The notes beneath the pieces were generated by a model that was not told the DNA's origin, made no database searches, and was given only the letters and a program-made list of their open reading frames with translations. Shown here piece after piece: positions 11,575 to 21,852 of a stretch of 64,000 bases of DNA (its first letter is position 1; every line of letters starts with the position of its first letter). The DNA is from Leuctra nigra (lineage: Eukaryota; Arthropoda; Insecta; Plecoptera; Leuctridae): positions 5,208,001 through 5,272,000 of the forward strand of contig OW203762.1 in the NCBI GenBank assembly GCA_934045905.1, in the 5' to 3' direction. The position numbers and the translations under genes are program-made.

Positions 11575-11638
11575 ATGGCAACCGGCGTGCCGCGATGGCG
11601 ATGTTTCTGTCTATTGATGATCTTCACAGCATCCATTG
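11575..11638 (+). CDS. Candidate signal-peptide first exon (weak)
   Basis: An ATG at 11575 opens 21 codons plus one base, ending at ATTG followed by GTAGTC, a plausible phase-1 splice donor. The peptide begins MATGVPRWR and then has a hydrophobic core CFCLLMIFTASIG, the layout of a secretory signal peptide. Many animal secreted proteins begin with such an exon followed by a phase-1 intron. If unspliced the frame ends after five more codons. No downstream exon is recognised, and an AAATATAAA at about 11483 is only a weak TATA candidate. Chance remains quite possible. Confidence 0.25.
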
Positions 11639-11727
11639 GTAGTCTCATTTATTAAAAATGTATCCAGGAATCATCGCTTATACAAATTAAAAAGGAATAA
11701 TAGGAAAAAAAAGTTTTATTTCCGGGA

Positions 11728-11795
11728 CCGAGAATCGAACACGGTAAGCCTGTGACGAAGCAAGCTGCTTTAGACAACTGTGCTATATAGGCCGA
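11728..11795 (-). repeat. tRNA-like sequence 2 in copy A
   Basis: The reverse complement carries a B-box-like GTGTTCGATTCTCGG and an A-box-like TATAGCACAGTTGTCTAAAGC with tRNA-like spacing. Arms do not pair well. It holds the same relative position, before the AAGAGGAAGAGCGGAAC block, as the tRNA-like sequence at 13021-13107 in copy B. Confidence 0.45.
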
Positions 11796-12134
11796 CGGAC
11801 AGCGAAGCTGCTGTGTTGATCGATAAAGAGGAAGAGCGGAACGCTAAATATTGATAATTTTCCACTTCCGGTTTAAAATGTTTGTTTTTTCTTGAAGTGG
11901 AGTGTCTAGCAATACATTGTCTTTAATGATGCCAAATTTCAAAACTCTCGATGGACCCGTTTGACTTTTAAAACATTTAAAATTTAAAATTGTAATAACT
12001 TCACTTTCGGTCAAAATTTTCAGATTTTCTTTCAAAGGGCACCGCTATAAATATGACTCTATGTCTCTGCCAAATTTCAACTCTCTAGACCAAACAGTGT
12101 AACCTGTGGAGATGGGCAAACAAACCGGCCGTGC

Positions 12135-12288
<154 letters not shown>

Positions 12289-13020
12289 TACTAACATGAA
12301 AGTCAATCCTTGCATGTTTGAGGCCCAAAACTCACCCCGAAGGGATGATCGCAGCACTTTGATATTTGGTTAGGTGTTGTCAGGTGGCTAAATATACCCG
12401 ATAACCATGGTTTTCAACTTTCATTTCTAAATGCTTACATGCGTACTGACACCCCGAAATCGGGCCCGAAGCGCTTGCTGTATACAGTCGTGGTAGTAAG
12501 CTCGCACGTTGTATTAGAGCGGTGCTTGGCAGCGTCGAGCTAGCGCCCGACTAGATAGCGTTTGTTACGAATCTATAAATAGATTGAAAACTCAAGTGTG
12601 CAGTGGACATTCGGACACAAATTTCTTTCTTGATTGGATATTTTTAATTTTTTAGCATCGCTTGTCCGAAGTATTGAATTTTGTTGCGTCACATGAGGGC
12701 TAATTGTAACTAACGCTATAGTTCCCAAGTAAGTTTGGTACTATTTGATATTTCATTTTGACAATTTAAAAGTTTTGAACGCCTAATTGAGCCTTTTTCT
12801 AGTTTAGTAACTGCGAGCCCCCAAAATTCTGTTTTGACCACGAATTGTTTTATTATTGCAACTTTTAACGTGTATTGTCAAATAATTATTATAATCCATA
12901 AAAGTAAAATATTAAAAGTGTACCTAAAGTAAGCGTTGAATGCATATCGGATTATCATTTTGAACACTTAACCTTGAACGCCAAAATGAAGGAAGTAAAT
13001 AAAAAAAATAAAAAAAATTA

Positions 13021-13107
13021 GCCCTTCGTGATATCGAACTCACGACCACCAGGAATACAATCGTAGCTAGCACTTGCCTACAGTGAATGCGCTAGTGAGA
13101 CGAACAA
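13021..13107 (-). repeat. tRNA-like sequence in copy B
   Basis: On the minus strand GTGAGTTCGATATCACG is a B-box with a well-paired T-arm-like stem, and CTAGCGCATTCACTGTAGG is A-box-like. Spacing is tRNA-like but longer than a standard tRNA. It sits at the position equivalent to 11728-11795. Confidence 0.45.
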
Positions 13108-13452
13108 TGTCTGCAGCAGCTGTGTTCGACCTCAAAGAGGAAGAGCGGAACATAAATATTGATAATTTCACTACTTCCGGTGAGAAATGTTTGGTTTTTC
13201 TTGAAGTGGAGTGTCTAGCAGTGTATTGCCTTTAATGTTGCCAATTTTCATAACTCTAGATGGACCCGTTTGACTTTTATAAAATTTAAAATTTAAAATT
13301 GTAATAACTTCACTTCCGGTTAAAATTTTTCATCGATTTTTGCAAAAGAGAGCATGAGGAGTTAATGTCTATGATTCTGCCAAATTTCAACTCTCTAGAC
13401 TGAAAGATGCGACCTGTAGACGAGAGCAATCGTAGAGACGTGGGCAGTAACT

Positions 13453-13486
13453 AACCCCCTAACTAACTAACTAACTAACTAACTAG
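13453..13486. repeat. Short (AACT)n microsatellite
   Basis: About eight perfect AACT copies, the contracted counterpart of the long array at 12135-12288. Confidence 0.9.
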
Positions 13487-13766
13487 CTGAAAGTGTGATT
13501 TTAACATGATTCAGGCTCAATTTTCACCCTGAAGGGATGATCGCAGCCCTTTGAAATTTGGTAGGTGTTGTCAGGTGGCTAAATATACCCGATAACCATG
13601 GTTTTTAACTTACATTTCAAACTGCGTCTATGCGAGCCGATACCCCGAAATCACCACTTAAGCCGTTGCTGTATAAGTCTGTGGAAGTAAGCTCGCCGTT
13701 TATAAAAAGTAGACCTCGTAAAAGACGGTGCTTGGCAGCGTCGAGCTATCGCCCGACTAGATACGA

Positions 13767-14667
13767 TAGTCTAGACCAAAACAATCTATAGTATAACCGA
13801 GCTCAAGAAAACAGTTTTCCGAAAAACAGAGATCCGTCTTCTTGATCTAGGACAACGTTTACTTCACCTGATTGACGCGACCAAACACTCCTTCAATGTG
13901 ACATGAAGCCATCAGGATATTTCACAACGCGAACAATTAGCATACGTCGTCATTGTAACGCGGTCTTAGAGATCACGCACACTGTTTACCTACGTCATCA
14001 GTGCGGTATTACTCGCCTCGCCTTGACCGAGCCGTGTGTATGTGTGCGCTAACTTTACATCCACCTCCATTTCCTTATCAGAACGAGAACTATTTTCAAC
14101 TGCAGGGTGGTTAATTTTATACGCCGCCTACTGTAAGTGTAACATCCATTATGCATGGCGGCTCGGGCTGATCTCGATAAGGGTGCAGCGGAGGTCACAT
14201 AAATAAGAAGAAAATGACACCCGGCCAGCACGCCATTGCGCGCAGGAGTTGGGAAATACGAGGTATTCCAAACATTTTGTCGCAGTGCCATTTCGTGAGG
14301 CGAGAAAATAATTAGTGTTGGATGACAGTTGGCGACGATGTCTCTTTGTGGACACGATTTCAAGCATTTGCCGTGAAGAAAATCCTCTTGGCTTAGCAAA
14401 CCAGGTACACACCCCTTTCACTTCCTCCGACTGAGACCGATGAGTAAGAGAGTCGGAGCAAGTGAATGCATTGATGTGAGATACATGTTTGGTTTCATTC
14501 CACCAACCGTACTTATTCATTTGATATGACGGGATTGAATGACTGACAATCAGAGGGCATGAGTAGAGAGCGCGGCCTTGAAGAGTTTTTTAATAGATTT
14601 TTATCAATATCTTTTACCAATGTAATTGTTAACAAAATAGGGCTTTATACGAGTATTCAGATTTCAG
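13767..14667. other. Unique stretch with an unsupported 123-codon minus frame
   Basis: GC content is higher than in neighbouring DNA. A minus-strand frame at 14149-14520 (begins MNKYGWWNETKHVSHINAF) is one of the longest non-repeat frames of the window, but shows no domain, signal or membrane segment that I recognise and overlaps a 114-codon frame on the same strand. I see no convincing exon structure. Confidence 0.4.
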
Positions 14668-15030
14668 AACAATTCAATGAAAATAATTTCAAAGTTTGGA
14701 ATAAGAATTATTAGTTTTATTTTGTCCAACAGATGTTTAGTGCCACAAATTTTACTAATTTTCGGGCACTAAACGTCGAGTAGGACAAAGTAAATCTAAT
14801 AAACCATTCCAAGCTAAAGTGACCCGCAGTCGATCTGTGGATTGGGATTTTCTTGAAAAACAGGTATTTTACGAACCCCTTAGTGAGCTCAACCCAAGAG
14901 AATGTTCGGCATAACAATGGGGCATGGTGCGCACGCAGGTAAAGTAGGGGACGGGAAAATAAAATGACCCTCTTCTAATCCACAGATCGACTGCTGGTCA
15001 CTTTATGGAATTATTTTCATTGAACTATGT
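14668..15030. mobile_element. Small inverted-repeat element with a second one nested in its left arm
   Basis: TTCAATGAAAATAATT at about 14673 is matched in inverted orientation near 15009. TAAAGTGACC with GCAGTCGATCTGTGGATT at 14815-14844 is matched in inverted orientation at 14977-15005. The right arm is continuous, while the left arm is split by about 125 bp. That insert contains its own inverted repeat (14708-14802, TTATTAG...TTTGTCC and GTTTAGTGCC pairing with GGCACTAAAC). This fits one MITE inserted into the arm of another. Confidence 0.65.
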
Positions 15031-15214
15031 GTTTGTTTCCAAGTAAGGGTATTCGTTCAAGCCCTCCGATTTTGTTTCCAGCACGACTTCCACAGCAAAG
15101 AAAAGTTCCAAGATTGTTCCTCAATTTAGGAACAAGTTCCGTCCGATCGGCTTGCCAAAGCTTGATCAAGAACTTTTGTGTGTGTTGTTAACTTAGCAAG
15201 GTTTCATGTTTGGC

Positions 15215-15550
15215 GTCGAGGCAAGACTTCGCCCGCCGATCAAACGTGAGGAGGTCGTCGAGGCAAGACTTCGCCCGCCGATCAAACGTGAGGAGGTCGT
15301 CGAGGCAAGACTTCGCCCGCCGATCAAACGTGAGGAGGGCGTCGAGACAAGACTTCGCCCGCCGATCAAACGTGAGGAGGTCGTCGAGGCAAGACTTCGC
15401 CCGCCGATCAAACGTGAGGAGGGCGTCGAGGCAAGACTTCGCCCGCCGATCAAACGTGAGGAGGGCGTCGAGGCAAGACTTCGCCCGCCGATCAAACGTG
15501 AGGAGGTCGTCGAGGCAAGACTTCGACCGCCGATCAAACGTGAGGAGGTC
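15215..15550. repeat. 42-bp minisatellite, 8 copies
   Basis: Unit starts at 15215, 15257, 15299, 15341, 15383, 15425, 15467 and 15509, all exactly 42 bp apart, followed by a partial ninth. Only single-base variants are seen. Since 42 is a multiple of three, two plus frames and two minus frames stay open; the predicted peptides (such as ARLRPPIKREEVVE and the minus frame FDRRAKSCLDALLT) are best read as by-products. Confidence 0.95.
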
Positions 15551-15562
15551 GTCGATGCACGC

Positions 15563-15690
15563 GACAGAGACCAACTGAGTGGAGTGTAGGTGGACTGCAT
15601 TACCGACAGAGACCAACTGAGTGGAGAGTATGTGGACTGCATTACCGACAGAGACCAACTGAGTGGAGAGAGGTGGACTGCATTACCGAC
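15563..15690. repeat. Second 42-bp tandem repeat, 3 copies
   Basis: GACAGAGACCAACTGAGTGG begins at 15563, 15605 and 15647. The period is again exactly 42 bp although the sequence is unrelated to the array just upstream. Confidence 0.9.
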
Positions 15691-15781
15691 AGGAGAAGAA
15701 GAGAGAAGGTATCGATTAGTTCGAGAGAGACAGAGAGGCAGATGTCACAGCGACAAGAAATGGAGACCCTGATCTCATGTG

Positions 15782-16853
15782 CACGGTGGAGGTGCCGCGA
15801 AGTACAGGCGGAGAGGTTCTAGTGGAAGTGCCGTGAAGTACAGGCGGAGAGGATCTGGTGGAGGTGCCGTGGGCGTGAAGTTCACGCGGAGAGGATCTGG
15901 TGGAGGTGCCGTGAAGTACGGCTGAGAGGATCTGGTGGAGGTGCCGTGATGTACAGGCGGAGAGGATCTGGTGCAGGTGCCGTGAAGTACAGGCGGAGAG
16001 GATCTGGTGGAGGTGCCGTGAAGTACAGGTTGAGAGGATCTAGTGGAGGTGCCGTGAAGTACAGTCGGAGAGGATCTGGTGGAGGTGCCGTGAAGTACAG
16101 GTTGAGAGGTTCTAGTGGAAGTGCCGTGAAGTACAGGCGGAGAGGTTCTGGTGGAGGTGCCGTGAAGTACAGGCGGAGAAGATATGGTGGAGGTGCCGTG
16201 AAGTACAGGTTGAGAGGATCTGGTGGAAGTGCAGTGAAGTTCAGGTTGAGAGGTTCTGGTGGAAGTGCCGTGATGTACAGGCGGAGAGGATCTGGTGCAG
16301 GTGCCGTGAAGTACAGGCGGAGAGGATCTGGTAGAGGTGCCGTGAAGTACAAGCGGAGAGGATCTGGTGGAGGTGCCGTGAAGTACAGGTTGAGAGGATC
16401 TGGTGGAGGTGCCGTGAAGTACAGGCGGAGAGGATCTGGTGGAGGTGCCGTGAAGTACAGGTTGAGAGGATCTGGTGGAGGTGCCGTGAAGTACAGGCGG
16501 AGAGGATCTGGTGGAGGTGCCGTGAAGTACAGGCGGAGAGGATCTGGTGGAGGTGCCGTGAAGTACAGGCGGAGAGGATCTTGTGGAGGTGCCGTGAAGT
16601 ACAGGCGGAGAGGATCTGGTGGAGGTGCCGTGAAGTACAGGCGGAGAGGATCTGGTGGAGGTGCCGTGAAGTACAGGCGGAGGGGATCTTGTGGAGGTGC
16701 CGTGAAGTACAGGCGGAGAGGATCTGGTGGAGGTGCCGTGAAGTACAGGCGGAGAGGATCTGGTGGAGGTGCCGTGAAGTACAGGCGGAGAGGATCTTGT
16801 GGAGGTGCCGTGAAGTACAGGCGGGGAGGATCTGGTGGAGGTGCCGCGTGCTA
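15782..16853. repeat. 36-bp minisatellite, about 30 copies
   Basis: A unit of the type GTGAAGTACAGGCGGAGAGG plus ATCTGGTGGAGGTGCC repeats about 30 times, with one disturbed region near 15865-15920. Both strands hold very long frames: minus 15775-17028 (417 codons, 12-residue period HGTSTRSSPPVL) and plus 15946-16854 (302 codons, period GAVKYRRRGSGG). Simultaneous openness on both strands argues for a stop-free minisatellite rather than a protein gene. The non-repeat N-terminal 60 residues of the minus frame show no signal peptide or known domain. Confidence 0.95.
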
Positions 16854-16855
16854 GG

Positions 16856-18032
16856 GGATACAGATGTGGGTGTTGCGGGAGGAATCTCCTGGAATAGGTG
16901 TCCGCATTGTTCCTGAATTTCCAGGTATCTCCAAACATCCGTCCTCTACTCCAACTCCAACTAACGCAGTATTTCCTGGAACGTCTGTGTTTCTGAAACT
17001 CCAGTGAGATCGATCCCAGGATGTGCACATTGCTCGCGTCTCATTGAGATTGCACTCTCCTCTTGCCTGGCGACTTACAGAACATACGCTGAGCTTTACA
17101 CGCCACGTAACTACATTCTGTACGAACCCTTCTTTCTCCACAACTACAGACAGCACTTCTTTCTTTCTTCTTCGCTATGACCTAATTATAACACACATTA
17201 GTAGAATTACAACATGCTGCTCACGTGGGTAGAATATATAAATACACCTGCAACTTGACATTTGTATTCACCGCGTGTTATCAGATTTACAGACACTTCG
17301 CACAGCACGGCGGAATGTTCATGGCAGATTGAATGAGGCACAATCTTCCGGGAAAACACTCATAAGGTGGGATGGGATGTCAAACTGAATCGTGTCCCTG
17401 AATCTATAATGGAAGTTCTTCATGAGACACCAAACAGTTTCCTAAAACCTATTCTACACAACTAGCCATATAGTAGATACATTTGCGCAATGAAGGTAAT
17501 TATTGCAAGCACTAATTACAGCAATAATTCACTTTAATTTGCTACTTTCCCTAATTGAAATATCATTAATTTGTGAGTCCACAAAGAGTGCTTTCATTTT
17601 ATGTCAGGGAGATTAAGACAAGTATTTGAGGCCAACAACAAGTTTCACGAAACATATTTTCATTGGAAAACAAATCTATGAGGCAATATAAAAAATCTGA
17701 TTGTTCACCAAGCTATAGCGAGTTGTCAATTCCCTCTTGATGCTCTCTCCTGAGCCAACTTGCTGCTTATCTCCAAGCAAGTACAGTCATGGAAACATGT
17801 TCCCGGAATATGTCGACCTGACAGCAACTCGCCAATAATGCCGACATTATCTAAAGTAACACGTACTGGCGCGGAGTCAGCAGTCTGCTACTCGTGAATG
17901 TCTGCTTGCTGGCGATAAGACTCCACCTCGTCATCATAACCATCATGGCCACGTGCCCAGACACTTCACATGTGCACATGGCCGGCTTCACTCCAGCACG
18001 TTCATAGGAACACTCGTTCTCTTCATTCATGA
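16856..18032. other. Unique stretch, no gene recognised
   Basis: Mixed composition. Several overlapping short frames (16851-17156 minus, 17023-17232 plus) lack recognisable motifs. The minus frame at 17851-18087 crosses the boundary of the foldback transposon, so it is not an ancestral gene. Confidence 0.5.
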
Positions 18033-18041
18033 GGTCCAAAT

Positions 18042-19055
18042 AGGTGCGTGAACCTGGCACCCCCCATGTCAAAATTTCAAAAAACAACGACGGATCGAAT
18101 TAGTGCTTAATTAGTGCCAATTAGTGCCGTTGAATCCAGAATTAGTGCTCCAACCCATAAAAAGTTACAGGGGAAAAACTGTGGGGGGTGCCAAGTTCAC
18201 GCTGGCACCCCCCATGTCGAAAATTTAAAAAAAATGACGGATCGAATTAGTGCTTAATTAGTGCCAATTAGTGCCGTCAAATCCAGAATTAGTGCTTCAT
18301 CCCCTAAAAAGTTACAGGGAAAAAACTTATGGGGGGTGGCACACCCCATGTCGAAAATGAAAAAACAAACGACGGATCGAATTAGTGCTTAATTAGTGCC
18401 AATTAGTGCCGTCAAATCCAGAATTAGTGCTTCATCCCCTAAAAAGTTACAGGCAAAAAACTTATGGGGGGTGGCACACCCCATGTCGAAAATTCGAAAA
18501 CAAACGACGGATCGAATTAGTGCTTAATTAGTGCCAATTAGTGCCGTTGAATCCAGAATTAGTGCTCCAACCCTTAAAAAGTTACAGGGAAAAAAATGTG
18601 GTGGGTAAGTTAATGCTGGCACACCCCATGTCGAAAATTCGAAAACAAACGACGGATCGAATTAGTGCTTAATTAGTGCCAATTAGTGCCGTCAAATCCA
18701 GAATTAGTGCTTCATCCCCTAAAAAGTTACAGTGAAAAAACTTATGGGGGGTGGCACACCCCATGTCGAAAATTCGAAAACAAACGACGGATCGAATTAG
18801 TGCTTAATTAGTGCCAATTAGTGCCGTCAAATCCAGAATTAGTGCTACAACCCTTAAACAGTTACAGGGAAAAAACCTGGGTGGGTAAGTTAATGCTGGC
18901 ACACCCCATGTCGAAAATTCGAAAACAATCGACGGATCGAATTAGTGCTTAATTAGTGCCAATACGTGCCGTCAAATCCAGAATTAGTGCTTCATCCCCT
19001 AAAAAGTTACAGTGAAAAAACTTATGAGGGGTGGCACACCCCATGTCGAAAATCC
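18042..19055 (+). repeat. Left arm of the foldback element: 7 tandem units
   Basis: The word GACGGATCGAATTAGTGC marks units at 18089, 18236, 18371, 18506, 18651, 18786 and 18931, giving spacings of 147, 135, 135, 145, 135 and 145. Each unit carries four ATTAGTGC words and ends with AAAAAGTTACAG followed by a C/G-rich linker. The long and short forms differ in that linker (GGTAAGTTAATGCTGGCACA versus TATGGGGGGTGGCACA). Confidence 0.92.
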
Positions 19056-19734
19056 ACTCACGCGGTCACCTCTAGTTCCAGCTGTCAATTCCTTTTGAAG
19101 TCAAATTTGTTTTATTTGGATTATAATGAACTGGGAATGGCTGGGTTGAAGGTTAAATATTTTTTTTTATTGATTAGAGTTTAATACGTGTATTACAGTG
19201 ACGATTACAAAATCCTCATTGAAACATTATTAAAATACTGTATTTTTCTTCTGTACATATGTTACTGTAAAAGGAAAAGGAGGCTGTGCTGAATTCCTAG
19301 TTACGGCACTGTGATTGGAATCTTCAATCGTAGGCCATTTTTCATGCCTGCCATAAGATGATATTGTGAAAATACTTATTTATTATCCGTCAATCCCCAA
19401 AACTGGACAAAATGAAAACGATCTGAGAAAATGGTCGATCAGAGCTGCCACGTTAAGAGCCTGCGTAAGGGAACATCACACGCACGGTCCTTACTTTTTT
19501 AATGTTGTCTTCACACAAACAGAATTTTACAAATAAGTGACCCATACTAAGTTAAAAGACTAAGTAATAAGCACTGAAGACTAAGCACTGGAGTACTTTA
19601 TGACCACTGGCTCGGCCACAAAGTGTCAAATACAATTATTTTACGATAATATCATATTTAACACTTTGAGGTCGTACCAAAGGTCACATAATGTACTCCG
19701 CAGTGTGTGCGGCATTATTTAGTCACGTAAGCTT
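19056..19734. other. Unique centre of the foldback element
   Basis: About 680 bp with no inverted or tandem structure that I can see. The longest frames are short and show no DDE transposase or zinc-finger residues. It may be captured host DNA or the remains of an internal region. Confidence 0.7.
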
Positions 19735-20999
19735 AAAATGGGTTTTTCTCTGTAACGTTTTAGGGGATGAAGCACTAATTCTAGTTTCGACGGCACTAAT
19801 TGGCACTAATTAAGCACTAATTCAATCCACCGTTTGTTTTTTCATTTTCGTCATGGGGTGTGCCAGCATTACTTACCCAACACAGTTTTTTCCCTGTAAC
19901 TTTTTAAGGGTTAAAGCACTAATTCTGGATTTGACGGCACTAATTGGCACTAATTAAGCACTAATTCAATCCGTCGTTTGTTTTCGAATTTTCGACATGG
20001 GGTGTGCCACCCCCCATAAGTTTATTGCCTGTAACTTTTTAGGGGATGAAGCACTAATTCTGGATTTGACGGCACTAATTGGCACTAATTAAGCACTAAT
20101 TCGATCCGTCGTTTGTTTTCGAATTTTCGACATGGGGTGTGCCAGCATTAACTTACCCACCACATTTTTTTCCCTGTAACTTTTTAAGGGTTGGAGCACT
20201 AATTCTGGATTCAACGGCACTAATTGGCACTAATTAAGCACTAATTCGATCCGTCGTTTGTTTCGAATTTTCGACATGGGGTGTGCCACCCCCCATAAGT
20301 TTTTTCACTGTAACTTTTTAGGGGATGAAGCACTTATTCTGGATTTGACGGCACTAATTGGCACTAATTAGGCACTAATTCGATCCATCGTTTGTTTTTT
20401 CATTTTCGACATGGGGTGTGCCAGCATTAACTTACCCACCACATTTTTTTCCCTGTAACTTTTTAAGGGTTGGAGCACTAATTCTGGATTCAACGGCACT
20501 AATTGGCACTAATTAAGCACTAATTCGATCCGTCGTTTGTTTTCGAATTTTCGACATGGGGTGTGCTACCCGCCATAAGTTTTTTGCCTGTAACTTTTTA
20601 GGGGATGAAGCACTAATTCTGGATTTGACGGCACTAATTGGCACTAATTAAGCACTAATTCGATCCGTCGTTTGTTTTTTCATTTTCGACATGGGGTGTG
20701 CCACCCCCCATAAGTTTTTTCCCTGTAACTTTTTAGGGGATGAAGCACTAATTCTGGATTTGACGGCACTAATTGGCACTAATTAAGCACTAATTCGATC
20801 CGTCGTTTTTTTTTAAATTTTCGACATGGGGGGTGCCAGCGTGAACTTGGCACCCCCCACAGTTTTTTCCCTGTAACTTTTTAAGGGTTGAAGCACTAAT
20901 TCTGGATTCAACGGCACTAATTGGCACTAATTAAGCACTAATTCGATTCGTCGTTGTTTTTTGAAATTTTGACATGGGGGGTGCCAGGTTCACGCACCT
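19735..20999 (-). repeat. Right arm of the foldback element: 9 tandem units, inverted
   Basis: Nine GCACTAATTCRATCC-type unit markers lie in inverse orientation to the left arm (from about 19815 to 20938). The same long and short linkers are present. Two more units than in the left arm show unequal expansion after or during formation of the element. Confidence 0.92.
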
Positions 21000-21008
21000 G
21001 GTCCAAAT

Positions 21009-21354
21009 GCATCATTTTACCAAACTTTTCACATTTGTACATTTGACAAATGTTGAAATGCAGCATGTTCTATATAAGCTGTTTTATTGTCTATTAATTA
21101 TTTTCTTCATTTTATCCTCAAGCATGTGACGTCACTACATGACATCAATTAGAGCAATAGGAAAAATATCATTTGGGAAATGTACTTTTGAACACACTTT
21201 TGTGAACGTGAAGATTTGAATTCAGTGGTCAAAAAATAAACGCCAAACCCCACCTTCGATCAGTTCCTTTAATTTTAGTCGAATGTAAAGTTTCGGAGTA
21301 GTTTTCAAGTAGCCCGGCGCCAGATGCTGCACATGTGCGCACATCCCGATTACC
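21009..21354. other. Short unique stretch
   Basis: AT-rich sequence between the foldback element and the 124-bp tandem repeat. An ACATTTGACAAATGT-like self-complementary word occurs at about 21035-21055. No gene recognised. Confidence 0.5.
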
Positions 21355-21852
21355 TCACTGTCCCTGGTTCGAGTCCCGGCGTTGCAAGAGCACGGGTGAT
21401 TTACATCGCAACGCCCGGTGCAGCGCGTTGTCTGCGAGGAAACACCGCCAGTTGGGCATGTCGTAGACAAAACATCGGTTACTGTCCCTGGTTCGAGTCC
21501 CGGCGTTGCAAGAGCACGGGTGATTTACATCGCAACGCCCGGTGCAGCGCGTTGTCTGCGAGGAAACACCGCCAGTCGGGCATGTCGTAGACAAAACATC
21601 GGCTACTGTCCCTGGTTCGAGTCCCGGCGTTGCAAGAGCACGGGTGATTTACATCGCAACGCCCGGTGCAGCGCGTTATCTGCGAGGAAACACCGCCAGT
21701 CGGGCATGTCGTAGACAAAACATCGGCTACTGTCCCTGGTTCGAGTCCCGGCGTTGCAAGAGCACGGGTGATTTACATCGCAACGCCCGGTGCAGCGCGT
21801 TATCTGCGAGGAAACACCGCCAGTTGGGCATGTCGTAGACAAAACATCGGCT
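21355..21852 (+). repeat. 124-bp tandem repeat with a tRNA-type B-box in every unit, 4 copies
   Basis: GTTCGAGTCCCGGCG occurs at 21367, 21491, 21615 and 21739, exactly 124 bp apart, within nearly identical units. GGTTCGAGTCC fits the Pol III B-box consensus and resembles a tRNA T-arm. An A-box at the proper distance upstream is not clear. The overlapping frames on both strands (about 62-104 codons) follow from the repeat and are not called. It may be a tandemly amplified piece of a tRNA-derived SINE. Confidence 0.9.

Larger units (their letters stand above)
12787..13766. repeat. Segmental duplication, copy B
   Basis: It repeats the block order of copy A: GAGCCTTTTTCTAGTTTAG, CACGAATTGTTTTATT, a tRNA-like sequence on the minus strand, AAAGAGGAAGAGCGGAAC, GAAGTGGAGTGTCTAGCA, (AACT)n, GAAGGGATGATCGCAGC, GATAACCATGGTTTT and GGTGCTTGGCAGCGTCGAGC. 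It is shorter because the microsatellite is contracted and the first tRNA-like sequence and candidate exon of copy A are missing. Confidence 0.8.
18033..21008. mobile_element. Complete foldback transposon (2,958 bp) with 9-bp target duplication
   Basis: The element runs from 18042 to 20999. It starts AGGTGCGTGAACCTGG and ends with the exact reverse complement. The 9-bp GGTCCAAAT occurs directly before it (18033-18041) and directly after it (21000-21008), an exact TSD. The left arm (to about 19055) and right arm (from about 19735) are inverted tandem arrays of a roughly 135/145-bp unit, 7 units left and 9 right. The 680-bp centre has no transposase-sized frame, so the element is non-autonomous. 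Nine-bp TSDs and repeat-built arms are known for Drosophila Foldback elements and for Mutator-like elements; assignment to either is inference. Confidence 0.92.

Noticed and set aside
14149..14520. 123-codon minus frame as a gene
   Set aside because: No recognisable domain, an overlapping competing frame on the same strand, and no promoter or splice context.
15775..17028. 417-codon minus frame with 12-residue repeats as a protein gene
   Set aside because: The opposite strand is open as well, and the repeats are a plain 36-bp minisatellite. No signal, domain or splice structure supports a gene.
18966..19184. Transposase of the foldback element
   Set aside because: The only frames in the centre are about 70 codons and show no catalytic or zinc-binding motif.
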